Positions 1-5,941 of a DNA stretch of 6,757 nt are shown here, one piece after another (position 1 is the stretch's first letter; each line of letters opens with the position of its first letter). The stretch comes from JBBCJM01 sp037190175 (GTDB lineage Bacteria; Pseudomonadota; Alphaproteobacteria; Rhodobacterales; Rhodobacteraceae). The stretch covers positions 1 through 6,757 of the forward strand of contig JBBCJM010000176.1 of NCBI GenBank assembly GCA_037190175.1, written 5' to 3'. The notes below the pieces were generated by a model, which saw nothing but the letters and a program-made list of their open reading frames with translations, had not been told where the DNA came from and ran no database searches. Both the position numbers and the translations under genes were made by a program.

Positions 1-771
1 CCGGTCCAGCACCGCGGCCAGCCGGGCGTCGGGCGTGGCCCCCGGCGCGGGCGCGGCGGCATCGGCCTGCGGCGGAGGCGGTGGCGGGGCCGGCGGCGGA
101 TTGGCCGCCAGATGCGCCAGCCGCGCCGCCACCAGCTCCAGCTTGGAGATCGCCGATTCCGCCTGGTCGAGCTTGCCCGCCTTCAGCAGCGCCACGGCGC
201 CGGCAAAGCCCGCCTGCACCCGGGCGGCCACCTCGGGCGGGGCCTTCATCACGTCGTCGCGCAGCGCCTTCAGCCGCTCGCCCAGTTCCGCGGCATCCGC
301 CGCCGGGTCGGGCGCGGTCTCCAGCGCCGCCTCCTCGGCCTCCGCCTCGGGCGCTTCCTCGGCCTCGGCCTCCACCGCCCCGTCCTCGTCCTCGTCGAAC
401 CATTCGGTCAGCGTCTCGACATCGGTGTCGATGACGTTGCCGTCGGGGTCCATCACCACGACGTTGAGCGGGATCTTGTTGGCCTTCAGGAACTTCTTCA
501 GCCGCTTGGCCAGCTGCGGGATGGTGCGGAAGCAGGTCAGGCTGATCTCGGAGCCAATCGAGGTGAAGGTGCCGAAGGCCGATTTCGACCCCGCCCCCTC
601 GGCATGGGCCAGCTTGCCCAGCATCTCGGGCTTCTTCTTGGCATGGGCGGCGAAATATTCGTCGTCCGCATCCATCGTTCCGGGGTTGAAGGCGAAGGCG
701 ATGGGCATCACCCGCGACTTCTTGATCAGACGCTTGATGTCCTCGCCCCAAAGCGGAAAATCGGCAGCCAT
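1..771 (-). CDS. Hypothetical protein with acidic linker and Pro-rich tail (3' end cut by window edge)
   Basis: I do not recognise this family. The ATG at 771 is preceded by a GGAG six bases upstream, and the frame stays open for 257 codons to base 1, so the C-terminus lies outside the window. Residues 1-120 look like a compact domain: a Lys-rich helix (about 10-20, with IKRLIKKSR), a strand with MPIAFAFNPG (22-31), a second basic stretch (about 86-99, LAKRLKKFLK) and a strand with NVVVMDPDGN (103-112). Residues about 126-160 are an Asp/Glu/Ala-rich linker containing a duplicated EAEAEEA heptad. Residues about 160-222 are predicted helical (LLKAGKLDQAESAISKLE), and a run of prolines and alanines follows. 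There is no signal peptide and no membrane segment, so it is probably cytosolic. It lies 81 bp downstream of the iron permease in the same direction, but nothing in it suggests iron transport. The reading frame is well supported; the function is unknown. Confidence 0.8.
   Translation of the reverse strand, partial: MAADFPLWGEDIKRLIKKSRVMPIAFAFNPGTMDADDEYFAAHAKKKPEMLGKLAHAEGAGSKSAFGTFTSIGSEISLTCFRTIPQLAKRLKKFLKANKIPLNVVVMDPDGNVIDTDVETLTEWFDEDEDGAVEAEAEEAPEAEAEEAALETAPDPAADAAELGERLKALRDDVMKAPPEVAARVQAGFAGAVALLKAGKLDQAESAISKLELVAARLAHLAANPPPAPPPPPPQADAAAPAPGATPDARLAAVLDR
328..375 (-). repeat. Imperfect 24-bp tandem duplication inside the acidic linker
   Basis: Two adjacent 24-bp units (352-375 and 328-351) differ at only a few bases. 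Read on the minus strand, each encodes the heptad EAEAEEA, separated by one proline. It forms the Glu/Ala-rich linker of the left-edge protein. Because it keeps the reading frame, it looks like slippage-type growth of a flexible acidic spacer. Confidence 0.5.
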
Positions 772-798
772 AATGCACTCCACGCGGCGAATGGCCGA

Positions 799-827
799 GT
801 GTGCGGGCAGCGGGCGGGGGCGGTCAA
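799..827 (-). promoter_or_regulatory. Possible sigma70-type promoter for the left-edge protein
   Basis: On the minus strand a TTGACC (822-827) matches the -35 consensus well. It sits 17 bp from GCACAC (799-804), which is a poor -10. The element lies in the 81-bp gap behind the permease stop and 28 bases before the ATG at 771. It would let the downstream gene be transcribed apart from the permease. The weak -10 keeps confidence low. Confidence 0.3.
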
Positions 828-852
828 GAAATTTGCGGCGCGCGGGTGCGGA

Positions 853-2523
853 TCAGGCCGCCCGCCCCCGGGTCTGGCGCGCCAGCAGCGCCACCGCGGC
901 CAGCCCCGTCAGCATGACCAAGAGCGCGGCGGGCGCGGCCTCGCCCAGCTTTTCCAGGCTGGCGAGTTCATAGGTGCGGGTGGCCAGGGTGTTCCAGTTG
1001 AAGGGGCGCAGGAACAGCGTGGCGGGCAGTTCCTTCACGCAGTCGACAAAGACGACCAGCACCGCCACCGCCACCGAGCCGCGCAAGAGCGGCACATAGA
1101 CGGCCAGGAGCGTGCCCCCCGGCCCGCGGCCCAGCGCGCGGGCGGCCATCGGCAGGCTGGGCGAGATCCGCCCCATGCCCGAATCGACCGCCCCCTGCGC
1201 CACCGCGAAGAACCGCACCCCATAGGCCAGCACCAGCGCGGCGGCCGAGCCGGTGATCAGCAGGCCCGGGTCGCGGCCCGTCAGCCATTGCACCGCATCG
1301 GCCAGCCGGTGGTCGATGGCCGCCAGCGGCACGATCAGCCCCAGCGCCAGCACCGCCCCGGGCGCGGCATAGCCCAGCGTGGTCAGCGGCAGGAGCCGCC
1401 GCGGCAGGTCGCGCCCGGAAAGCCGCACCGCATAGACCACCACCACCGCCGCGGCCACGGTCAGCACGGCCGCCATGGCCGCCACCGTCACCGTGTTCCA
1501 CAGGGCGCGGGTCAGGCCCGGGGCCAGCCAGTGCTGGGGGTGGCGCAGCGCATGGCTCAGCATCACCCCCACCGGCAGCAGGAACCCCAGCGCGAAGGGG
1601 ATCAGGCAGGCGAGGCACGCCAGCCCGCCGCGCCAGCCCACCAGCGGCTGCGGCTGCACCGGCGCGGCCGCCCGGCTCAGCCGGTGGAAGCGCCCGCCCC
1701 GGCGGCCCGCCCGCTCCATCCACACCAGCACGGCCACCAGCGCCAGCGCCGCCAGCGCGATCTGCGCCGCGCCGCCGGGATTGCCCGCGGTCAGCCAGGT
1801 GGTGAAGATGCCGGTGGTCAGCGTCTGCACCCCGAAATGGGCCACAGTGCCATAGTCGGCCGCCACCTCCATCAGCGCCAGCGCCACGCCCGCGGCCACC
1901 GCCGGCCGCGCCATCGGCAGCCCCACCCGCCAGAAGAGGCCCCATTGCCCCACCCCCAGGGCGCGCGCCACGTCATAGGTCGCCCCCGACGCCTCGCGGA
2001 AGGCGGCGCGGGCCAGCAGGTAGACATAGGGGTAAAGCGCGGCCGACAGCACCGCCACCGCCATGCCCTGCGAGCGGACGGGGGGGAACCAGTAGTCCCG
2101 CGCGCTCTGCCAGCCGAAGCTCTGCCGCAGCGCGGTCTGCACCACGCCGGAATAGTCGAGGAAATCGACCAGCGCATAGGCCCCGACATAGGCCGGGATC
2201 GCCAGCGGGAACAGCAGCGCATGGTCCAGCCAGCGCACGCCCGGAAAGCGGTACATGACGACCAGCCAGGCCGCCCCGGTACCCACCGCCGCGGTGATCG
2301 CCCCCACGCCGGCCATCAGGATCAGCGTGTTGGCGCCATAGCGCGGCAGCACGGTATTGGCCAGATGCGGCCAGATGTTGCCGCTGGAGCCGAAGGCCAG
2401 CCAGACCACCGCCGCCACCGGCATCAGCACCAGCACCACGATCAGCGCGGCCGAGGCCGACCACGGGTCGGGACGCCAGCCTGCGCGGGGCCGTGCGGCG
2501 GGGGGGGCGAGGGGGGCGGACAT
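853..2523 (-). CDS. Iron(III) ABC transporter permease, fused two-domain FbpB/SfuB type
   Basis: This 556-residue inner-membrane protein carries two tandem permease domains, the usual size for FbpB/SfuB-type ferric permeases that supply the whole channel as one chain. TM1 is near residues 22-44. The first cytoplasmic EAA loop is around 177-206 (REASGATYDVARALG, then GLPMARPA) and the second around 447-480 (DSGMGRISPSLPMAARALG). Residues 223-243 (DYGTVAHFGVQT, then TTGIFTTW) and 496-515 (VKELPATLFLRPFNWNTLA) match the ferric-permease family rather than thiamine or spermidine permeases. It would work with a periplasmic iron-binding protein and an FbpC-like ATPase, neither of which is in the window. 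The ATG at 2523 gives a short cytoplasmic N-terminus before TM1; its ribosome site is weak. I searched the 80-bp upstream gap for an iron-responsive operator of the TGA-N9-TCA kind and saw none. Family confidence is high; iron as the exact substrate is inferred from motifs. Confidence 0.92.
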   Translation of the reverse strand: MSAPLAPPAARPRAGWRPDPWSASAALIVVLVLMPVAAVVWLAFGSSGNIWPHLANTVLPRYGANTLILMAGVGAITAAVGTGAAWLVVMYRFPGVRWLDHALLFPLAIPAYVGAYALVDFLDYSGVVQTALRQSFGWQSARDYWFPPVRSQGMAVAVLSAALYPYVYLLARAAFREASGATYDVARALGVGQWGLFWRVGLPMARPAVAAGVALALMEVAADYGTVAHFGVQTLTTGIFTTWLTAGNPGGAAQIALAALALVAVLVWMERAGRRGGRFHRLSRAAAPVQPQPLVGWRGGLACLACLIPFALGFLLPVGVMLSHALRHPQHWLAPGLTRALWNTVTVAAMAAVLTVAAAVVVVYAVRLSGRDLPRRLLPLTTLGYAAPGAVLALGLIVPLAAIDHRLADAVQWLTGRDPGLLITGSAAALVLAYGVRFFAVAQGAVDSGMGRISPSLPMAARALGRGPGGTLLAVYVPLLRGSVAVAVLVVFVDCVKELPATLFLRPFNWNTLATRTYELASLEKLGEAAPAALLVMLTGLAAVALLARQTRGRAA

Positions 2524-2549
2524 GCGCCATCCCGGCTACAGGAAAGCGG

Positions 2550-2577
2550 TTTCGCTGTCCAGAAATGTCTCTATGAT
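2550..2577 (+). promoter_or_regulatory. Possible promoter for the sulfotransferase-like gene
   Basis: TATGAT (2572-2577) matches five of six -10 consensus bases and lies 26 bases before the ATG at 2604. The best-placed -35 is TTTCGC (2550-2555) at a 16-bp spacing, which is weak. It lies in the 80-bp gap shared with the divergent permease gene. This gap is one of the few AT-richer patches in the window, which adds some support. Confidence 0.4.
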
Positions 2578-2603
2578 CCGGCGCGTTACGCGGGAAGATC
2601 CGG

Positions 2604-3476
2604 ATGCAGATCGTCTATCACCTCGGCGCCCATTGCACCGACGAGGAGCGGCTGTTGCGCTGCCTCCTGAAGAACCGCACGGCGCTGGGGGCCGAGGGGA
2701 TCGTGGTGCCGGGCCCGGCGCGCTATCGCGCGCTCCTGCGCGACACCGCGATGCAGCTGCGCGGCCAGACGGCCGACCGCGACAGCCAGGCGCTGCTTCT
2801 GGAGCAGATCATGGACGAGGACCGGGCCGACCGGCTGGTCCTGTCCTGGGACAATTTCCTGGGCTATCCCGCCGTCTCGCTGCGCGAGCGGCTCTACCCC
2901 CTGGGCGCGGCGCGGCTTTACGCCTTTTCCCGCATCTTCCCCGAGATCGGCTGCGAGTTCCATCTGGCGATCCGCAACCCGGCGACCTTCGTCCCGGCGC
3001 TGGCCACCAAGCGCAAGAACCAGACGCTGGAGGAATTCCTGGCCATGACCGATCCCTTCACCCTGCGGTGGTCGGATCTGCTGGCCGCGATACGCGAGGC
3101 GGTGCCGGGCGCGCCGATCATCGTCTGGTGCGACGAGGACACGCCGCTGCTGTGGCCCGAGGTGCTGCGCGCGGTCTCGGGCTATGCCGGCGAGGCGCCG
3201 CTGGAGGGCGAGGACGAGGTGCTGGCGGCGATCATGCGGCCCGAGGGGCTGGAGCGGATGAACGCCTATCTCGCCGCCCACCCCCCGGCCGACGCGCTGC
3301 AACGGCGGCGGGTGGCGGCGGCCTTCCTGGGCAAGTTCGCCCGCCCCGAGGCGGTGGAGGTGGAGTTCGAGCTGCCCGGCTGGGACGAGGCCACCGTCGC
3401 CCGGCTGACCGAGAACTACGACCGCGACGTGACGCGGATCATGCGGATGGAGGGGGTGACCTTCCTCGCGCCGTAG
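2604..3476 (+). CDS. Sulfotransferase-fold-like protein lacking a canonical PAPS loop
   Basis: The 290-residue cytosolic protein has the outline of the bacterial sulfotransferase fold: an N-terminal strand and helix (IVYHLGAHCTDEERLLRCLL at 3-22, then NR..L...GI.VPGP..YR to residue 42), a middle strand LVLSWDNF (78-85), a segment HLAIRNPATFVPALATKRKN (120-139) where sulfotransferases bind the 3'-phosphate, and a late strand PIIVWCDED (161-169). In active enzymes the first loop reads roughly KTGTT/S. Here that position is CTDEERL, with no Gly-Thr pair, so PAPS binding is doubtful. The C-terminus (NYDRDVTRIMRMEGVTFL, 271-288) resembles the family's closing helix. It is probably a conserved divergent homologue with another role. 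The start has a modest upstream GGGAAG. The gene diverges from the permease and converges on gapR, and its TAG stop lies inside the left arm of the 3472-3532 inverted repeat. The gene is certain; the fold assignment is by pattern only. Confidence 0.85.
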   Translation: MQIVYHLGAHCTDEERLLRCLLKNRTALGAEGIVVPGPARYRALLRDTAMQLRGQTADRDSQALLLEQIMDEDRADRLVLSWDNFLGYPAVSLRERLYPLGAARLYAFSRIFPEIGCEFHLAIRNPATFVPALATKRKNQTLEEFLAMTDPFTLRWSDLLAAIREAVPGAPIIVWCDEDTPLLWPEVLRAVSGYAGEAPLEGEDEVLAAIMRPEGLERMNAYLAAHPPADALQRRRVAAAFLGKFARPEAVEVEFELPGWDEATVARLTENYDRDVTRIMRMEGVTFLAP

Positions 3477-3532
3477 GGCGGGATTCATCCCGCCCCCCCC
3501 GGCCCGCGTGGCGGGATGAATCCCGCCCTACG
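3472..3532. repeat. REP-like 23-bp perfect inverted repeat between convergent genes
   Basis: The arms at 3472-3494 and 3510-3532 are exact reverse complements, separated by a 15-base C/G-rich loop. Each arm is itself a palindrome, GGCGGGAT-TC-ATCCCGCC (3477-3494) and GGCGGGAT-GA-ATCCCGCC (3510-3527). The element can therefore form one 23-bp hairpin or two 8-bp hairpins. The TAG at 3474-3476 ends the plus-strand gene, and the TAG read on the minus strand at 3530-3528 ends gapR. There is no T-tract, so Rho-independent termination is not classic, but in this position it could stop or protect transcripts from both sides. The nested palindrome is typical of dispersed REP-type elements; I cannot count other copies from this window. 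Confidence 0.85.
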
Positions 3533-3782
3533 CCATCCCCAGCGCGGTCTTGTAGACCTCGAGGATCTCCTCCTCCTCCGCAACCTCGTCGGGCTTGCGC
3601 TTGCGCAGCGCGATGATCTTGCGCATCACCTTGGTGTCGTAGCCCCGCCCCTTGGCCTCGGCGAACAGCTCCTTCTCCTGCTCGGCGATGTCCTTCTTCT
3701 CGGCGGCCAGCTGCTCGGCGCGTTCGATGAACTGGCGCAACTCGTCGGCGGTCACGTTGTAGGCGTCGGGGGCGGCGGACAT
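3528..3782 (-). CDS. gapR: GapR-family nucleoid-associated protein (DUF2312/UPF0335)
   Basis: The 84-residue product is almost entirely one DUF2312 domain. A long charged coiled coil runs over about 11-45 (LRQFIERAEQLAAEKKDIAE, then EKELFAEAKGRGYD), followed by KVMRKIIALRKRK (51-63) and an acidic final helix (EEEEILEVYKTALG). This order and the AEAKGxGxD then K(V/I)xRK pattern match Caulobacter GapR. That protein forms tetramers around overtwisted DNA ahead of polymerases and supports chromosome replication. The many lysines and arginines fit DNA contact. I chose the ATG at 3782 because the family domain begins shortly after it and a GAGG (3789-3792) sits six bases upstream. The longer in-frame start at 3914 would add 44 Pro/Arg/Gly-rich residues foreign to the family. 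The gene converges on the sulfotransferase-like gene, and its TAG stop lies in the inverted repeat. The family call is firm; in vivo function is inferred from homology. Confidence 0.93.
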   Translation of the reverse strand: MSAAPDAYNVTADELRQFIERAEQLAAEKKDIAEQEKELFAEAKGRGYDTKVMRKIIALRKRKPDEVAEEEEILEVYKTALGMA

Positions 3783-3817
3783 GAGGGGCCTCGGGTGCTG
3801 GGTCGGATCGGGCGCCG

Positions 3818-3846
3818 GTGGTAGCCCGCCCCGCGCCCGCGCGCAA
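3818..3846 (-). promoter_or_regulatory. Putative gapR promoter
   Basis: On the minus strand TTGCGC (3841-3846) and TACCAC (3818-3823) are separated by exactly 17 bp. Each matches three of six consensus bases, including the conserved TTG and TA. The -10 lies 35 bases before the gapR ATG at 3782. Weak hexamers at ideal spacing are common in GC-rich alphaproteobacteria, but chance matches are possible. Confidence 0.4.
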
Positions 3847-3855
3847 CCCGGCCGC

Positions 3856-3884
3856 TTGCCCATGGGCCCGGGCTGCGCTAGGCG
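3856..3884 (+). promoter_or_regulatory. Putative promoter of the small membrane protein-psuK-psuG operon
   Basis: TTGCCC (3856-3861) and TAGGCG (3879-3884) are 17 bp apart, with the -10 ending 20 bases before the ATG at 3905. The TTG of the -35 is kept, but the -10 matches only its first two bases. It lies just beyond the gapR promoter candidate on the opposite strand, so the two would fire away from each other out of the 122-bp gap. Confidence 0.35.
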
Positions 3885-3904
3885 GGCGGGAAAAGGGGGA
3901 CCCC

Positions 3905-4120
3905 ATGGGCGCACTCATCTGGATCGGCGCATGGCTGACGCTGGCCGGCGTGATCGGGCTTCTCTTCTGCGTGCACCGGGTCTGGCGGGCGCGCCGCGCG
4001 GGGCTCGACGACGACGCGCTGCGCGCGGTGCTGCAACGGGTGGTGGCGCTGAACATGGCGGCGCTGGGGCTTTCGGTCCTGGGGCTCGCCTGCGTGATCA
4101 TGGGCCTGGTGCTGGGCTGA
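3905..4120 (+). CDS. Small two-helix membrane protein, first gene of the pseudouridine operon
   Basis: The 71-residue product is not a family I recognise. It has two hydrophobic segments, about residues 4-24 and 49-70. Between them is a loop with HRVWRARR (24-31) followed by DDDALRAVLQRVVALN. The cluster of arginines after TM1 predicts that the loop faces the cytoplasm with both ends outside. The ATG at 3905 has a strong AGGGGG (3894-3899) five bases upstream and starts exactly at the first hydrophobic segment; the frame is open upstream to 3818 but that part is Pro/Arg-rich and unlikely to be coding. Its TGA shares one base with the psuK ATG (TGATG at 4118-4122), so translation of psuK probably depends on ribosomes ending here. 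With only two helices it is too small to be an ordinary nucleoside transporter on its own. A helper or regulator of uptake is possible but not shown. Confidence 0.8.
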   Translation: MGALIWIGAWLTLAGVIGLLFCVHRVWRARRAGLDDDALRAVLQRVVALNMAALGLSVLGLACVIMGLVLG

Positions 4121-5013
4121 TGGCGGCACCCGACATCCTCTGCATCGGCTCGGTGCTGTGGGACATCATCGGCCGCTCGCCCGCGGCGATGCGGGTGGGG
4201 TCGGACGTGCCGGGCCGGATCACCCGGCTGCCGGGGGGCGTGGCGATGAACATCGCCATGGCGCTGGTGCGGCTGGGCCGCCGCCCGGCGCTGCTGACCG
4301 CCATCGGCCGGGATGCCGAGGGCGAGGAACTGGCCACCGCCTGCGCCCGGCTGGGGCTGATCACCGATTTCGCCTATCGCTCGGACGACCTGCCGACCGA
4401 CCGCTACATGGCGGTGGAGGGGGCGAACGGGCTGATCGCCGCGGTGGCCGACGCGCATTCGCTGGAGCAGGCGGGCGACAAGATCCTGCGGCCGCTGGCG
4501 GACGGAAGGCTGGGCTCTCCCGAGGCTCCGTGGCAGGGCCAGGTGGCGCTGGACGGCAACCTGACCACGGCGCTCTTGTCCGAGATCGCGGCCTCGCCCC
4601 TCTTCGCCCGGGCCGACCTGCGCATCGCCCCGGCCTCGCCCGGCAAGGCCGAGCGGCTCATCCCCCTGCTGACCCATCCCCGCGCCACGCTCTACGTGAA
4701 CCGCGAGGAGGCGGGGCTGATGGCGCATGAGGACTACCCCGATGCCGGGGCCGCGGCCGAGGGGCTCCTGGCCCGCGGCGCGCATCGGGTGGTGGTGACC
4801 GACGGCGGCCGTGCCTGCGCCGAGGGGCGGCGGGGCGCGGGCGCGATCCTCGACACCCCGCCGGCGGTCATGGTGGCGCGGGTGACCGGGGCGGGCGATA
4901 CCTTCATGGCCGCGCATCTGGTGGCCGAGGCGCGCGGGGCCGGCCGGGCCGGGGCGCTGGCCGCCGCCGTCCGCGCCGCGGCCGACTACGTATCGGGAGA
5001 GATCGGATCATGA
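4120..5013 (+). CDS. psuK: Pseudouridine kinase (PfkB-family carbohydrate kinase)
   Basis: PsuK uses ATP to convert pseudouridine to pseudouridine 5'-phosphate in the cytosol. The 297-residue protein has normal PfkB length and signatures: the N-terminal CIGSVLWDIIG (8-18), the GG-x-x-x-N substrate motif GGVAMNIA (39-46), the NREEA segment (194-198) and the C-terminal ATP/anion-hole motif TGAGDTF (256-262), in which Asp260 is the expected catalytic base. PfkB motifs alone do not define the sugar; the direct 4-bp overlap with psuG is what makes pseudouridine the likely substrate. The ATG at 4120 overlaps the stop of the small membrane protein by one base and has no good ribosome site of its own, consistent with translational coupling. 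The same frame is open back to 3781, but that stretch crosses the previous gene and is not conserved-looking. The kinase family is certain and the substrate is highly likely. Confidence 0.93.
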   Translation: MAAPDILCIGSVLWDIIGRSPAAMRVGSDVPGRITRLPGGVAMNIAMALVRLGRRPALLTAIGRDAEGEELATACARLGLITDFAYRSDDLPTDRYMAVEGANGLIAAVADAHSLEQAGDKILRPLADGRLGSPEAPWQGQVALDGNLTTALLSEIAASPLFARADLRIAPASPGKAERLIPLLTHPRATLYVNREEAGLMAHEDYPDAGAAAEGLLARGAHRVVVTDGGRACAEGRRGAGAILDTPPAVMVARVTGAGDTFMAAHLVAEARGAGRAGALAAAVRAAADYVSGEIGS

Positions 5014-5927
5014 GCGCCCCCCTGTCGCTGACCGCCGAGGTCCGGTCGGCCCTCGACCACGGCCGCCCGGTGGTGGCGCTGGAATCCACCATCATCACCC
5101 ACGGGATGCCCTGGCCCGAGAACGCCGCCACCGCCCGCGCAGTGGAAAGCGCGGTGCGCGAGGGCGGCGCGGTGCCGGCCACCATCGCGGTGACGGGCGG
5201 GCGGATCCATGTGGGGCTGGAGCACGAGGAACTCGACCGGCTGGCGAAGACGCCGGATGCGCTGAAGCTCTCGCGCGCCGACCTGGCCGCCTGCCTGGCC
5301 TCGGGGCACACCGGGGCCACCACCGTCGCCGCGACGATGATCTGCGCGAGGCTGGCCGGGATCGAGGTCTTCGCCACCGGCGGGATCGGCGGCGTGCACC
5401 GCGGCGCCGAGACCAGCTTCGACATCTCGGCCGACCTGCGCGAACTGGCGGAAACCGCGGTGACCGTGGTCGCCGCCGGGGCGAAGGCGATCCTCGACCT
5501 GCCCAAGACGCTGGAGGTGCTGGAGACCCTGGGCGTGCCGGTGATCGCCTATGGCCAGGACGCCTTCCCCGCCTTCTGGTCGCGCGACGCCGGGCTGGCC
5601 GCGCCGCTGCGGATGGACAGCCCGGCCCAGATCGCCGCCGCCCACCGGATGCGCGCCCGGCTGGGGCTGCCGGGCGGGCAGCTGGTGGCCAACCCCATCG
5701 CGGCGGAGGACGAGATCCCCCCGGCGGTGATCGACCCCGCCATCGAGGCCGCCCTGGCCCGGGCCGCGGCGCAGGGGGTGACGGGCAAGGCGGTCACCCC
5801 TTTCCTGCTCGACGCGGTGCTGAAGGCCACGCAGGGCCGGTCGCTGGCCTCCAACACCGCGCTGGTGCTCAACAATGCCCGCCTCGCCGCCGCCATCGCC
5901 ACCGAACTCGCCCGCCTGCCGCGCTGA
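5010..5927 (+). CDS. psuG: Pseudouridine-5'-phosphate glycosidase
   Basis: PsuG cleaves the C-C glycosidic bond of pseudouridine 5'-phosphate, giving uracil and ribose 5-phosphate. The 305-residue protein is full length and highly typical: VALESTIITHGMPWPEN (22-38), KLSRADLA (86-93), GHTGATTVAATM (99-110), FATGGIGGVHRGAE (121-134), AKAILDLPKTLEVLET (158-173) and ASNTALVLNNA (280-290). By alignment with my memory of the E. coli enzyme, Glu25, Lys86, Asp142, Lys159 and Asn282 correspond to its Glu31, Lys93, Asp149, Lys166 and Asn289. The lysine that forms the ring-opened ribose adduct (E. coli Lys166) is therefore present and the enzyme should be active. The ATG overlaps the psuK stop as ATGA (5010-5013), and GGGAGA (4995-5000) is a usable ribosome site, so kinase and glycosidase should be made together. 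No pseudouridine transporter lies next to the pair in this window. Confidence 0.97.
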   Translation: MSAPLSLTAEVRSALDHGRPVVALESTIITHGMPWPENAATARAVESAVREGGAVPATIAVTGGRIHVGLEHEELDRLAKTPDALKLSRADLAACLASGHTGATTVAATMICARLAGIEVFATGGIGGVHRGAETSFDISADLRELAETAVTVVAAGAKAILDLPKTLEVLETLGVPVIAYGQDAFPAFWSRDAGLAAPLRMDSPAQIAAAHRMRARLGLPGGQLVANPIAAEDEIPPAVIDPAIEAALARAAAQGVTGKAVTPFLLDAVLKATQGRSLASNTALVLNNARLAAAIATELARLPR

Positions 5928-5941
5928 GCGGCGCTCGCCCA

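Noticed and set aside
2524..2603. Iron-responsive operator in the divergent gap upstream of the permease
   Set aside because: I looked for a TGA-N9-TCA element and for a Fur-like AT-rich palindrome and found neither.
112..2670. Very long plus-strand open frame (852 residues) across the left half
   Set aside because: It runs antisense to the permease and the left-edge gene. Its product is a low-complexity His/Arg/Gln/Gly-rich string with no domain, as expected from the complement of GC-biased codons.
2586..3488. Minus-strand open frame (300 residues) antisense to the sulfotransferase-like gene
   Set aside because: The product lacks domain structure, while the plus-strand product has alternating strand and helix patterns and family-like motifs.
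3783..3914. N-terminal extension of gapR by 44 codons
   Set aside because: The added residues are Pro/Arg/Gly-rich and foreign to the DUF2312 family. The ATG at 3782 has a well-placed ribosome site, and the extension would cover both promoter candidates.
3781..4119. N-terminal extension of psuK
   Set aside because: It would run through the whole small membrane gene in another frame and add sequence not seen in PfkB kinases, whose first strand begins at about residue 5 from the chosen start.
3439..4917. Long minus-strand open frame (492 residues) antisense to the psu operon
   Set aside because: The translation is Arg/His/Pro-rich without motifs and crosses the inverted repeat and gapR in another frame. 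The plus-strand genes here have clear family signatures.
5915..5935. Short GCCGC/GCGGC hairpin over the psuG stop as a terminator
   Set aside because: The stem is only five base pairs and no T-tract follows. Such matches are frequent by chance at this GC content.
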